Source: JBKHJA01 sp046538375
GTDB lineage: Bacteria; Acidobacteriota; Aminicenantia; Aminicenantales; Aminicenantaceae
DNA length: 7,136 nt
Assembly: GCA_046538375.1 (NCBI GenBank)
Contig: JBKHJA010000117.1
Span: 1 to 7,136 of the forward strand
Direction of reading: 5' to 3'
Shown here: positions 1 through 6,800 of the stretch, piece after piece
Numbering within the stretch: position 1 is the stretch's first letter
How the letters are laid out: every line of letters starts with the position of its first letter
The notes under the pieces: generated by a model
What the model was told of the DNA's origin: nothing
The model's database searches: none
Seen by the model: only the letters and a program-made list of their open reading frames with translations
Position numbers and translations under genes: made by a program

Positions 1-2
1 GG

Positions 3-542
3 AATTACCAGAGTGTCAACACCATATCCTGGAAAGGAGGGATTTCCTTTGAATACCAGTTGAATCCCATCTTGGCCGTAGAGCTGGGGGCTGATTACAC
101 TGAGTATCGATTGAGAGTGGAAAAGGGAGATGACGATTACTTTGATGAAAGTTCGCTGAAGTCCATTAACCTCCCGCTGCTGCTCAAGCTGAAGTTGGGA
201 GGGAGAAAAGTCCACGCCTTTATCGGAGGCGGAGTGGAGGGAAGTTATTTTCTGTCCATGAAGCACCACTATTTTCGACAATCTGGTGATCTGGTGTTTG
301 AGGAATTTTTCGGAGAAGATGAGGCAAAATTTGGAAAAAAGATGGCAGATCTTCTCCAGTCTAGATTCAGCTATTCGGTGGTCGGCTTGGCTGGCTTCCA
401 GGTGGGACCCTTTTACTCAGAGGCCCGGTACTGCCTGGGATTGAAAGATATCGCTCTTGACCTCAGTGACACAGCTTATGGAGAAATAGTCAATGCTGGC
501 AGGATGAAGGGATGGTCAGCTCTTTTCGGTTTCCGGTTTTGA
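3..542 (+). CDS. PorT-like outer-membrane beta-barrel protein, 5' end outside the window
   Basis: The reading frame is open from base 3, so the true start lies upstream of the window; the TTG at base 60 is an internal codon with no good ribosome site. The 179 visible residues alternate short amphipathic strands and turns: a strand pair around LAVELGADYTEYRL, the segment INLPLLLKLKL, a glycine-rich strand AFIGGGVEGSYF, then GPFYSEARYCLGL, and a final strand ending in Phe-Arg-Phe. The 'LPLLLK' and 'EARY..GL' segments and the C-terminal Phe are typical of the PorT/OMP_b-brl_2 barrel family (about 180-250 residues), inserted by the BAM machinery. These proteins are small outer-membrane barrels of mostly unknown function, so no substrate is proposed. 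The gene lies 129 bases before a lipoprotein gene on the same strand, and co-transcription is possible. Family assignment is fairly secure; the role is unknown. Confidence 0.8.
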   Translation, partial: NYQSVNTISWKGGISFEYQLNPILAVELGADYTEYRLRVEKGDDDYFDESSLKSINLPLLLKLKLGGRKVHAFIGGGVEGSYFLSMKHHYFRQSGDLVFEEFFGEDEAKFGKKMADLLQSRFSYSVVGLAGFQVGPFYSEARYCLGLKDIALDLSDTAYGEIVNAGRMKGWSALFGFRF

Positions 543-671
543 TGAAGTGCATGAATTTTCTGTATGAGCGGGCAGCCTGAGATCCCATCCTCGTGGGGCC
601 AGTGAGGAGCGGCAAGATTGTGGGCTGTCATTTTGTTCTCGGATACACCAATTATGAAAGGAACCATCATT
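543..671. other. Intergenic gap between barrel and lipoprotein genes
   Basis: This 129-base gap holds no gene I can support. A short stem CCCA/TGGG around bases 577-590 has no T-tract and is not a convincing terminator. The sequence AAAGGA at 657-662 is the probable ribosome site of the next gene. No clear promoter boxes were found, so read-through from the barrel gene is plausible. Confidence 0.5.
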
Positions 672-1718
672 ATGAAATCAAAATATGTTTTTTTTCTTAT
701 GGTGCTCTTGCTGGTTTTCGGGTGTGCACCTTCCCAGGTTCAAAAAGACATCCCGGAGACAGGGAGGAAATGGCATGGTGTTCATCTCTTGGATTACAAT
801 ACTGATGAAGATCTTAAGGAACTCGCCAGGAATGTACCAAGGCTCACCGCTTTGGGGATAAACACCATTATTCTGGAGGTTGACTACAATTTTGATTACA
901 AGTCCCATCCCGAACTGAGGAGAGGCGAGAAGCCTGTCACAGAAAAGGCAGCCCATGAATTTGCAGCCCTCTGCCGCCGGTACGGCATCCGGTTGATACC
1001 GGAGTTTCAGTGTCTGGGGCATCAGTCATGGGAAGAAGAGACTTATCCACTTTTGACCCAGTATCCAGAATTCGATATCACTCCCGGAGCCTATCCAGGG
1101 AACAAGGGCATATACTGCCGGGAATGGGATCCTACGAACCCGAGAATCAATCAAATTGTCTTCGAGCTCATGGACGAGCTGATTGATGCGTTTGAAGCAG
1201 ATGCCCTTCATGTGGGAATGGACGAAGTGTTCTTACTCGGAGATGAGTATTCCCCCTCTACCAGGGGGAAGGATCCTGCTGAGCTCTACGCAAAAGAAGT
1301 CAACGAGATACATGAACATCTGGTGACAAACCGAGGCGTTGAAATGTTAATGTGGGGGGACCGGTTAATAGACTGCGAAAAGTATGATTTCGGTGAGTGG
1401 GAATCGGCTGTGAACGGTACTGCCCCAGCAGTGGATATGATTCCCAAGGACATAATAATCTGTCCCTGGCACTATGAGCTCAGGGATGAATATCCTTCCA
1501 TTCCCATGTTTTTGGCCAAAGGTTTTCGGGTGCTTCCTGCCGGATGGAAGAACACAGAAGCCACCAAATCCCTGATAAGATACAGCTACAAACAAAAGAG
1601 CCCTCAAATGTTGGGATATCTATTCACAACATGGGGACTGGAAAAGGAAGAGGTGTTAATATTTCCGCCAATCATTGAAGGAATGAAGAAGATCAGAAAA
1701 TTACACAGCGGCTGGTGA
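672..1718 (+). CDS. GH20-type (beta-N-acetylhexosaminidase-like) lipoprotein
   Basis: This protein of 348 residues is probably an envelope-anchored glycoside hydrolase removing terminal N-acetylhexosamine from glycans. I chose the ATG at 672 because AAAGGA lies 9 bases upstream and the protein then opens with a classic lipoprotein signal: two Lys, a hydrophobic run, and lipobox VFGC with Cys18. The in-frame TTG at 618 would put 18 odd residues before the signal. The residue after Cys is Ala, not Asp, which by the E. coli rule favours the outer membrane. The mature part reads as a TIM barrel: WHGVHLLDY strand near residue 35, RLIPEFQCLGHQSW near 113-126, then HVGMDE, where His180-x-Gly-x-Asp184-Glu185 matches the GH20 catalytic H-x-G-x-D-E motif. 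MLMWGDR and TTWGLE supply further conserved Trp positions. The extra N-terminal domain common in GH20 enzymes is absent, so this is a catalytic-domain-only form. Fold and catalytic pair are well supported; the substrate is inferred. Confidence 0.82.
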   Translation: MKSKYVFFLMVLLLVFGCAPSQVQKDIPETGRKWHGVHLLDYNTDEDLKELARNVPRLTALGINTIILEVDYNFDYKSHPELRRGEKPVTEKAAHEFAALCRRYGIRLIPEFQCLGHQSWEEETYPLLTQYPEFDITPGAYPGNKGIYCREWDPTNPRINQIVFELMDELIDAFEADALHVGMDEVFLLGDEYSPSTRGKDPAELYAKEVNEIHEHLVTNRGVEMLMWGDRLIDCEKYDFGEWESAVNGTAPAVDMIPKDIIICPWHYELRDEYPSIPMFLAKGFRVLPAGWKNTEATKSLIRYSYKQKSPQMLGYLFTTWGLEKEEVLIFPPIIEGMKKIRKLHSGW

Positions 1719-1719
1719 A

Positions 1720-1781
1720 GCCTTCAAGCTCTGATTTTGCCTGGTTCTATTATCCTAGAGGATGAATTATGAGCTGAAGGC
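1720..1781. repeat. Nested inverted repeat downstream of the GH20 gene
   Basis: The arms GCCTTCAAGCTC (1720-1731) and GAGCTGAAGGC (1771-1781) pair with one bulged A. Inside the 39-base loop is a small hairpin, ATCC-TAGA-GGAT (1752-1763). It starts just after the TGA stop of the GH20 gene, between two convergent genes, which is where a transcript end would be expected. There is no T-tract, so a classical intrinsic terminator is not shown; it may be a 3' stabilising structure or chance. Confidence 0.35.
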
Positions 1782-1824
1782 AGGTGGATATATGACTTCT
1801 CCTTGAGATATTTGAAGCCCGATG

Positions 1825-1846
1825 CTGTCTGGCAATAATCAGGCAG
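1825..1846 (-). terminator. Weak hairpin after the DUF362 gene
   Basis: CTGTCTG (1825-1831) can pair with CAGGCAG (1840-1846), seven pairs including one G-T wobble, around an 8-base loop. It lies 13 bases beyond the TAA stop of the minus-strand DUF362 gene. No run of T follows on the minus strand, so termination here is only a possibility. Confidence 0.25.
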
Positions 1847-1858
1847 AATCTGAGGTTG

Positions 1859-2860
1859 TTAGCCCTGGGCAAGAATGGATTTGAGCTTCTGGGCATAGAT
1901 GCGGCTGTCCCTGTCTGGAGTGATGAATTCAATCTGGTCTGGATGCTCGATCCCCAGTTTCAGCTCTGAGGCTCGTTTGATCTGTTCCTGTTCGAAGATC
2001 TTGGTTTCCATGATAGCCTTGTTGGAGCCCAGTTCTTTCAAGACGGCCAGACCTGCGGCATCGATGGCTATCCGGTCTGAACCAGCCAGGAAGACATGGG
2101 CGCTCTTTTTGGGACCGGTCATAGGTCCTTTATCCACAAAAGCCTCCATTCCATCAAGGACGATAAGCTGGGGGCTGTATGCGGTGTTGATTTCAGCGAT
2201 CATCTTCCTCATATGAGGAGAACTGTGGAGTTCACCCATCAGCTTGCGGGGCGTTATCCCTACCGACAATTTCAGGGACATGGTGAAAACACCGCCGTAT
2301 TGATGAGTCTTCAGACAGCAGGTGGAGACGATGTATTCGGTTTGTAAAACCGGACGGGCCACCAGAAAACCCTCCGCCCAGTGATTTCCTTCGGGATTTT
2401 GGGGAATCCAGTCCTTCTCTGGAAGTTCTGAGAAGTTGAGAACCTGGAAATCCAGCTCTTGGCCCAGTTGATGAATTTTCTTATCCTCCAGGACTTCTGC
2501 CGTTGGGATTGGTCCGCTCCGGTCTCCCACCGCAATCTTCTTTGCCCCCTGGGCGTGGATTTCTTTGACCAGTTGGCCCAGGACATGGTTGTGGGTGGAG
2601 CCGGGTGTGGGGTCGGCTGTGTTGAAGTTGGGTTTGATCAGGACTTCCTTTCCTTCGGCAGAAGGATAATCGAAGAGCTTGAGAACTTCTCTGACGCCGG
2701 TTGTTCTGTCTTTTGCCTTAACCAGGGCGATTTTGGCTGTGTTTTCTTTGCCTGGTGCTGGATTTGAAAAGAAATGTATGGTGGGAAGGCAGGCCAGGCC
2801 GATCACCGATCCTTTAAGGAACTCTCTGCGGTTTAACATGTTCCTCTCTCCGTTCCACAT
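1859..2860 (-). CDS. DUF362 domain protein with twin-arginine signal
   Basis: This 333-residue protein starts with a Tat-type leader: NRREFLKG at residues 10-17 (Arg11-Arg12), then a hydrophobic stretch to about residue 31, so a folded product is probably exported or membrane-tethered. Typical DUF362 landmarks follow in order: IKPNFN (75-80), GDRSGP (102-107), CCLKTH (181-186) with SLKLSVG (195-201), LDGMEAF (235-241), GPMTGP (245-250) and SDRIAIDAAG (261-270). Many family members carry a ferredoxin domain; this one has none, and its only cysteines are 24, 181 and 182. The biochemical role of DUF362 is not settled, so none is given. The ATG at 2860 has AAAGGAG six bases upstream. The ATG at 2839 (residue 8) has a weaker GGAG and gives a shorter Tat leader, so either could be used. 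It lies 70 bases after the flavodoxin-like gene on the same strand. Family call is strong; function is unknown. Confidence 0.85.
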   Translation of the reverse strand: MWNGERNMLNRREFLKGSVIGLACLPTIHFFSNPAPGKENTAKIALVKAKDRTTGVREVLKLFDYPSAEGKEVLIKPNFNTADPTPGSTHNHVLGQLVKEIHAQGAKKIAVGDRSGPIPTAEVLEDKKIHQLGQELDFQVLNFSELPEKDWIPQNPEGNHWAEGFLVARPVLQTEYIVSTCCLKTHQYGGVFTMSLKLSVGITPRKLMGELHSSPHMRKMIAEINTAYSPQLIVLDGMEAFVDKGPMTGPKKSAHVFLAGSDRIAIDAAGLAVLKELGSNKAIMETKIFEQEQIKRASELKLGIEHPDQIEFITPDRDSRIYAQKLKSILAQG

Positions 2861-2888
2861 TGTTTTCTCCTTTATTTTCTTATTATTT

Positions 2889-2917
2889 GAAATAAATATT
2901 CTTCATCGATTTGTCAA
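2889..2917 (-). promoter_or_regulatory. Possible promoter for the DUF362 gene
   Basis: On the minus strand a perfect -35 box TTGACA (2917-2912) is followed after 17 bases by TATTTC (2894-2889), a weak -10. The surrounding sequence is very A+T-rich. It lies in the 70-base gap between the flavodoxin and DUF362 genes, so DUF362 may be transcribed on its own as well as by read-through. Confidence 0.45.
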
Positions 2918-2930
2918 TAATGTTGAACAT

Positions 2931-3533
2931 TTAGCCAGGCCTTCCAGTGTGTTTATGATCCATAGAATTTAATAATTTTTTCCCCAGCTCATAAGCTTCA
3001 TCCAGATATTCAGGATATTTATTGACCTCGCCCTTTTCTTCCAGCCCGTGGCAAAAAAGCTCCCCTGTGTACCGGGCCTTTATGACCTGAAATAAATTTC
3101 TGACAATAGACTTTGCATTTTGGAAAAAATCTTTTCTACGAGCAGCAGAAGTGCATATGAATCCGCCGGCTTTTCTCTTGGTGAAGATGTCTTTATTCAG
3201 CAAATGTTTGGATACCCATGCGCATTGAAACCGGTCGATCATGATCTTTGTCTGAGCCGATAGGCTTCCGAAAAAAATCGGTGATGCGATGATAATGGCC
3301 TCACAGTGTTTGACTTTTTTATAGACCATTTGCATATCGTCCTCGATAGGAGACAGACCTTCTGAGTTTACCTTATAGTATTCTTCTTCCTGAGGGGCAC
3401 GGATAGACAACTGATTCAGGATAATCTTTTCTGTTTCCCAGTTGTTGTCTTGGGCCGCTTCCAAACACTTATCCAGGAGGATATCCGTGTTTCCCCCTAT
3501 TCGGGGGCTGCCGTTTATTCCTAATATTTTCAT
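2931..3533 (-). CDS. Flavodoxin-fold NAD(P)H-dependent FMN reductase family protein
   Basis: This is a cytosolic 200-residue protein of the NADPH-dependent FMN reductase/iron-sulfur flavoprotein group. The N-terminal strand runs straight into NGSPRIGGNT (7-16), the loop that binds the FMN phosphate. DDMQ (65-68) and ASPIFFGSLSAQTK (83-96) followed by Asp100-Arg101 are the other usual landmarks, the latter lining the isoalloxazine pocket. Relatives of this layout normally have a compact cysteine cluster (C-x2-C-x2-C type) between strand two and DDMQ. Here residues 42-64 contain no Cys at all, so a 4Fe-4S centre there is excluded and simple flavin chemistry is more likely. No signal peptide is seen. 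A weak AGAGG lies 10 bases before the ATG. A promoter with a tandem-repeat operator is directly upstream, and the DUF362 gene follows 70 bases downstream, suggesting a regulated redox pair. The physiological electron acceptor cannot be told from sequence. Confidence 0.85.
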   Translation of the reverse strand: MKILGINGSPRIGGNTDILLDKCLEAAQDNNWETEKIILNQLSIRAPQEEEYYKVNSEGLSPIEDDMQMVYKKVKHCEAIIIASPIFFGSLSAQTKIMIDRFQCAWVSKHLLNKDIFTKRKAGGFICTSAARRKDFFQNAKSIVRNLFQVIKARYTGELFCHGLEEKGEVNKYPEYLDEAYELGKKLLNSMDHKHTGRPG

Positions 3534-3572
3534 GGCTTTCTTTCCTCTTACTGCTCCATAAAAATGATATTG

Positions 3573-3600
3573 TCTGATATCATTATTCTGATATCATTAT
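3573..3600. repeat. Perfect 14-bp tandem repeat, probable repressor operator
   Basis: The unit TCTGATATCATTAT occurs twice without a gap (3573-3586 and 3587-3600). Each copy contains the 8-bp palindrome TGATATCA (3575-3582 and 3589-3596). A further half-match, AATGATAT (3563-3570), forms an inverted repeat with ATATCATT (3577-3584) across 6 bases. The block spans from the -10 box past the predicted start of transcription of the flavodoxin-like gene, the usual place for a repressor to bind. Regulators of such flavoprotein genes are often HxlR, MarR or TetR types; no regulator gene is present in this window. Confidence 0.6.
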
Positions 3601-3623
3601 AATGAATCAAAAACAGGAAACAA
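3596..3623 (-). promoter_or_regulatory. Promoter of the flavodoxin-like gene
   Basis: On the minus strand, TTGTTT (3623-3618) and a consensus TATAAT (3601-3596) are separated by 16 bases. Transcription would begin near base 3589, giving a leader of about 55 bases to the ATG at 3533. The -10 box overlaps the tandem repeat, so a bound repressor would block RNA polymerase. Confidence 0.6.
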
Positions 3624-3674
3624 ATTTTATGGAGATTTCAGGTTAAGAATTGAACCCCTTTCCATTGTTTTTTT

Positions 3675-3692
3675 GATTATTGTTTGATAATC
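3675..3692. repeat. Short A+T-rich hairpin upstream of the kinase remnant
   Basis: GATTAT (3675-3680) and ATAATC (3687-3692) pair around TGTTTG. A run of seven T precedes it on the plus strand (3668-3674), which is the wrong side for a plus-strand terminator, and reads as A on the minus strand, so it is not a terminator of the large kinase gene either. It could be part of the old promoter region of the remnant. Function is not shown. Confidence 0.25.
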
Positions 3693-3697
3693 CTTAA

Positions 3698-3832
3698 GAA
3701 GAGCCCACCACCGGATCCATCTCTGCCGGCCGCTGCCAGGTGATTGAGGAACTAGGCCGAGGGAATATGGGGCGGGACCTTAGTAGAGAAGGGGGCAGCT
3801 GCTGCATTACTATGGAGTATGTCAGGGGAGAT
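3698..3832 (+). pseudogene. Remnant of a paralogous Ser/Thr receptor kinase with internal deletion
   Basis: Translating the plus strand from 3698 (just after an in-frame TAA at 3695-3697) gives a linker and glycine loop, including AGRCQVIEELGRGNMGR, then DLSREGGSCCITMEYVRGD. Against the intact kinase in this window, the first block matches residues 43-68 (14 of 26 identical) and the second matches residues 120-138 (11 of 19 identical). The 51 residues between them, including the catalytic Lys and helix C, are missing in frame, and everything after the hinge is gone. Third codon positions also differ, so it derives from a diverged paralogue, not a recent copy. The glycine loop is altered (Gly to Asn) and positions that are usually Tyr are Cys. 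There is no catalytic loop, so it cannot be a kinase. The open frame continuing to base 4120 is only the antisense of the living kinase gene. It points into that gene and overlaps its last 11 bases. Confidence 0.75.
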
Positions 3833-6800
3833 GCCGGGAGAGCTTCTTCTTCGCATCCTCCACCTCATCAAAACCAGGATCTGCATCCTTCCAGAGGTCG
3901 AGGAATTTCTCATAATACTCCACAGCTCTGCTCTTCTGGTCCTGTTCCTCGAAAATCCTTCCCAGCCAGTAGAGACTTCGTGCATAGATGTCCCCGGAGT
4001 AGAGCTTTCCTGTGTTATAGGTTAATATTTTCTGGTGCTCTTCCCGGGCTTTTTCCGTATTGCCCGAGTGGTAGAGGGCCAGGGCTAAATGCTCGGCAAA
4101 ATTGGCCTGGTCGTTTGTAAACGGGTCCATCCCATGCTGGTAAGGAAACAAGGAAATGGCTTCGGTAAAATATTGGATAGCTTTGGAATAATTTTTTCTC
4201 TTGAGTTCGATCAGGCCCAGGAGATGATAGTGGTATCTCATATCTTTTTTGTTGGTCCCTTTCTCCACTAATTCCTTGATGCCATGGGCTGCTTTCTGTG
4301 CATCATCCACTGAATTCATGGCCAGCAAAGCCCGGCCTTTGTAGTAAAGAGCACGTCTCTGCCATTTCATACCATCCTCTGAGTCAGGAGCGGTGCTCCA
4401 GGCTGCTTCACAATCCTGCAGAGCGTCTGCCGGCCGGCGGGATTTAAGATAGCTGTAAGCTCTCCAGATGTGAAAACAGACTCTCCACCAGTTATCGTCC
4501 AGCTTTTCTGCCAGCTCCAGTCCTTGTGCATAATGCTGACCCGCCCGGCTAAATTTTCCCCGAAGGAGATAGGAAGCGCCCAGCACAATTCGGGTGTACA
4601 AATGATATCCCGGCTCTTTTCTTTCAAGAACCTTGAAATATTCCGTTTCTGCTTTTTCAAAATCTTCTTTGCACACATAAATGTTGCCTTTTATAAACAG
4701 AACTCTTGTATTATCCGGATTAAGGGAAAGGGCTCTATCTGCTTCAGCCAGGGCAAGTTCGTAATCTCCCTCGAAAAAATAATTCCAGGATAATTCGCGC
4801 CGGATCACATCACTATCATGAATATCCTGGATATAATTCTCAAGAACTTTCCTGGCTGTCTCGTACATTCCTTTGGCTCTGTAGGCTTCCGCTATATTGG
4901 TATATGGAAAAAAGGACTCCACTCCAGCTTGAATCTGGACATTGAAACGCTCGATGGCCTGGTCCCACTGCTCTGTTGACATGTATAGAATTCCTAAATT
5001 GGTGTTAGCGATGGAATCATCTGGGTAAAGCTGGAGATGCCTGGTATAAGCTTCGATGGCTTTATCATATGTCATCTCTGAGTCTCTGTAGAATTCTGCT
5101 TGGATAAGATAGCGCTCTCTATCGGACAGCCGGTCTTTAAGCTCAAAAGCCTTCTGGAGATACTTCTTCTTTTCAGAAAATAATGCCAGGTTATTGTAGC
5201 CCATGGCCATGCTCCTGTAGGCCATGGCAAATTCAGGGTCAAGGGCCAGGGCTTTTTCCATAAGCTGAACATTCTTACGGTATTCTCCCCTCTGATGGAA
5301 TTCTCTTCCCTCCACGTAATATTTAAAAGCTTGAGGAGAGCTGGTGGTGATTTTTTCGATTTCCTTATCGATGTCTGCTGCAATCTCCTCTTCGGAGAGG
5401 TTAAAATCCTCTTTGATTCTCCTGGTCAGCTCATCCACCATGGAGAAAATCGCCTGCTCCCCGTTTCCTTCAACTCTGTCTGAGCCCATGATTTCGCCCG
5501 TGCTTATCTCCTGGAGAGTGTATTCAATCCTGAAGATATCACCTGCTTTGGACAGGTTTCCCTGCAAAATGTGGTTCACTCTTCCCTCGGCTGCCACTTT
5601 CATCAAATCCTCTGAAGCATAGCTTTTTTCCTCAAGAAGATCGAGTTTCCTCAAAATACTGAACATTCTGTCTCCACTCAGTACATTTATATACCTGGAC
5701 TGTGATAAGTCTGTGATGATTGAATCCGAAAGGGCGCTTCTCCATATGTCATAGCTCTCATCTCCGGTGTTGTTTTTGAAGTACATGACAGCAAGCGACG
5801 GCTTGCCCGAGGAAACAGGAATTGTTTCCCTCTCAGGGATAATCTTCCATAGGATGACTGCGGCAGTTATAACAGCCGCAGTCACTAATGCCGGGATAAA
5901 GAGCTTCTTCAAACTGAATTGAACGGTAATTTCTCTTGAAGTGAAAGGTTTTCTCTCAGGGACAATTCTTTCTGTGGTGGGGATGCCTTTTTCTATGTTT
6001 TCGAGCTCAGAACTCACTTCGCCTGCGCTCTGGTATCTTTTTTCTTTCTCTTTCTCCAGGCATCTCAATATCACACGGTTAAGATCATCGGGGATCTGGG
6101 TATTGAGTTCCTTGGGATTCTTCGGCTTCTCGCTCTTGTGTTTCATTCCTATGGTGAACGGGGTGTCACCTTCGAACGGAACTTTTCCCGTCACCATCTC
6201 ATACAGGATGATCCCCAAAGAATAGATATCTGACCGCTTATCCACTTCCTTCCCTTCCACCTGCTCAGGCGACATGTACTCCGGTGTCCCCATCATCATT
6301 CCTGCACCCGTTATTCCTTTCGATTCAACAGATCGAGCGATCCCGAAGTCCATGATCCGGGTATTTCCCTGTTTATCGATCATGATGTTCTGAGGCTTTA
6401 AATCCCGGTGGATAACTCCCAGACGGTGGGCTTCTGCCAGTCCTTCACACACCTGTTTAGCTATGAAAAGCGTCTTTCCGGCATTCAACGGACCCGCTCT
6501 CCTGATGAAGCTCTTTAAATCCTCCCCCGGTACATATTCCATGGTGATGTAGTGGGTACCTTTTTCTTCTCCAAGGTCATACATGGCGCAGACATTCTTG
6601 TGTCTTATTTTTCGGGCCATCTTCAGTTCATTGCTGAAGCGTTGGATATTCTTTTTGTCTGAAGCGATCTCGGGTTTAATGAGTTTGAGGGCCACTTCTT
6701 CCTTGATCTTTTTGTCTTCTACTCTGTAGACTTTTCCCATACCCCCTTTGCCCAGCTCTTCAATGATCTCGTACCTGGAAGCAAAAGTGGTTCCTCTGGT

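Noticed and set aside
618..671. Longer N-terminus for the GH20 lipoprotein from TTG at 618
   Set aside because: There is no ribosome site, and it would place 18 unlikely residues before a clean lipoprotein signal that begins at the ATG at 672 with AAAGGA upstream.
2459..2972. Plus-strand open frames across the DUF362 gene
   Set aside because: They are antisense to a gene with clear family motifs and show no ribosome sites or recognisable domains.
3675..3692. Hairpin as intrinsic terminator of the large kinase gene
   Set aside because: On the minus strand the stem is followed by A residues, not T, so the terminator signature is absent.
3734..3805. Tyr-to-Cys changes in the kinase remnant as a sign of adenine-targeted mutation by a diversity-generating retroelement
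   Set aside because: Only a few codons are involved, no reverse transcriptase or template repeat is present, and ordinary decay explains them.
3740..4120. A 126-residue plus-strand open frame starting at GTG
   Set aside because: Only its first 31 codons resemble anything, a broken kinase N-lobe. The rest is the antisense of the large kinase gene. It is recorded as a pseudogene remnant, not a gene.
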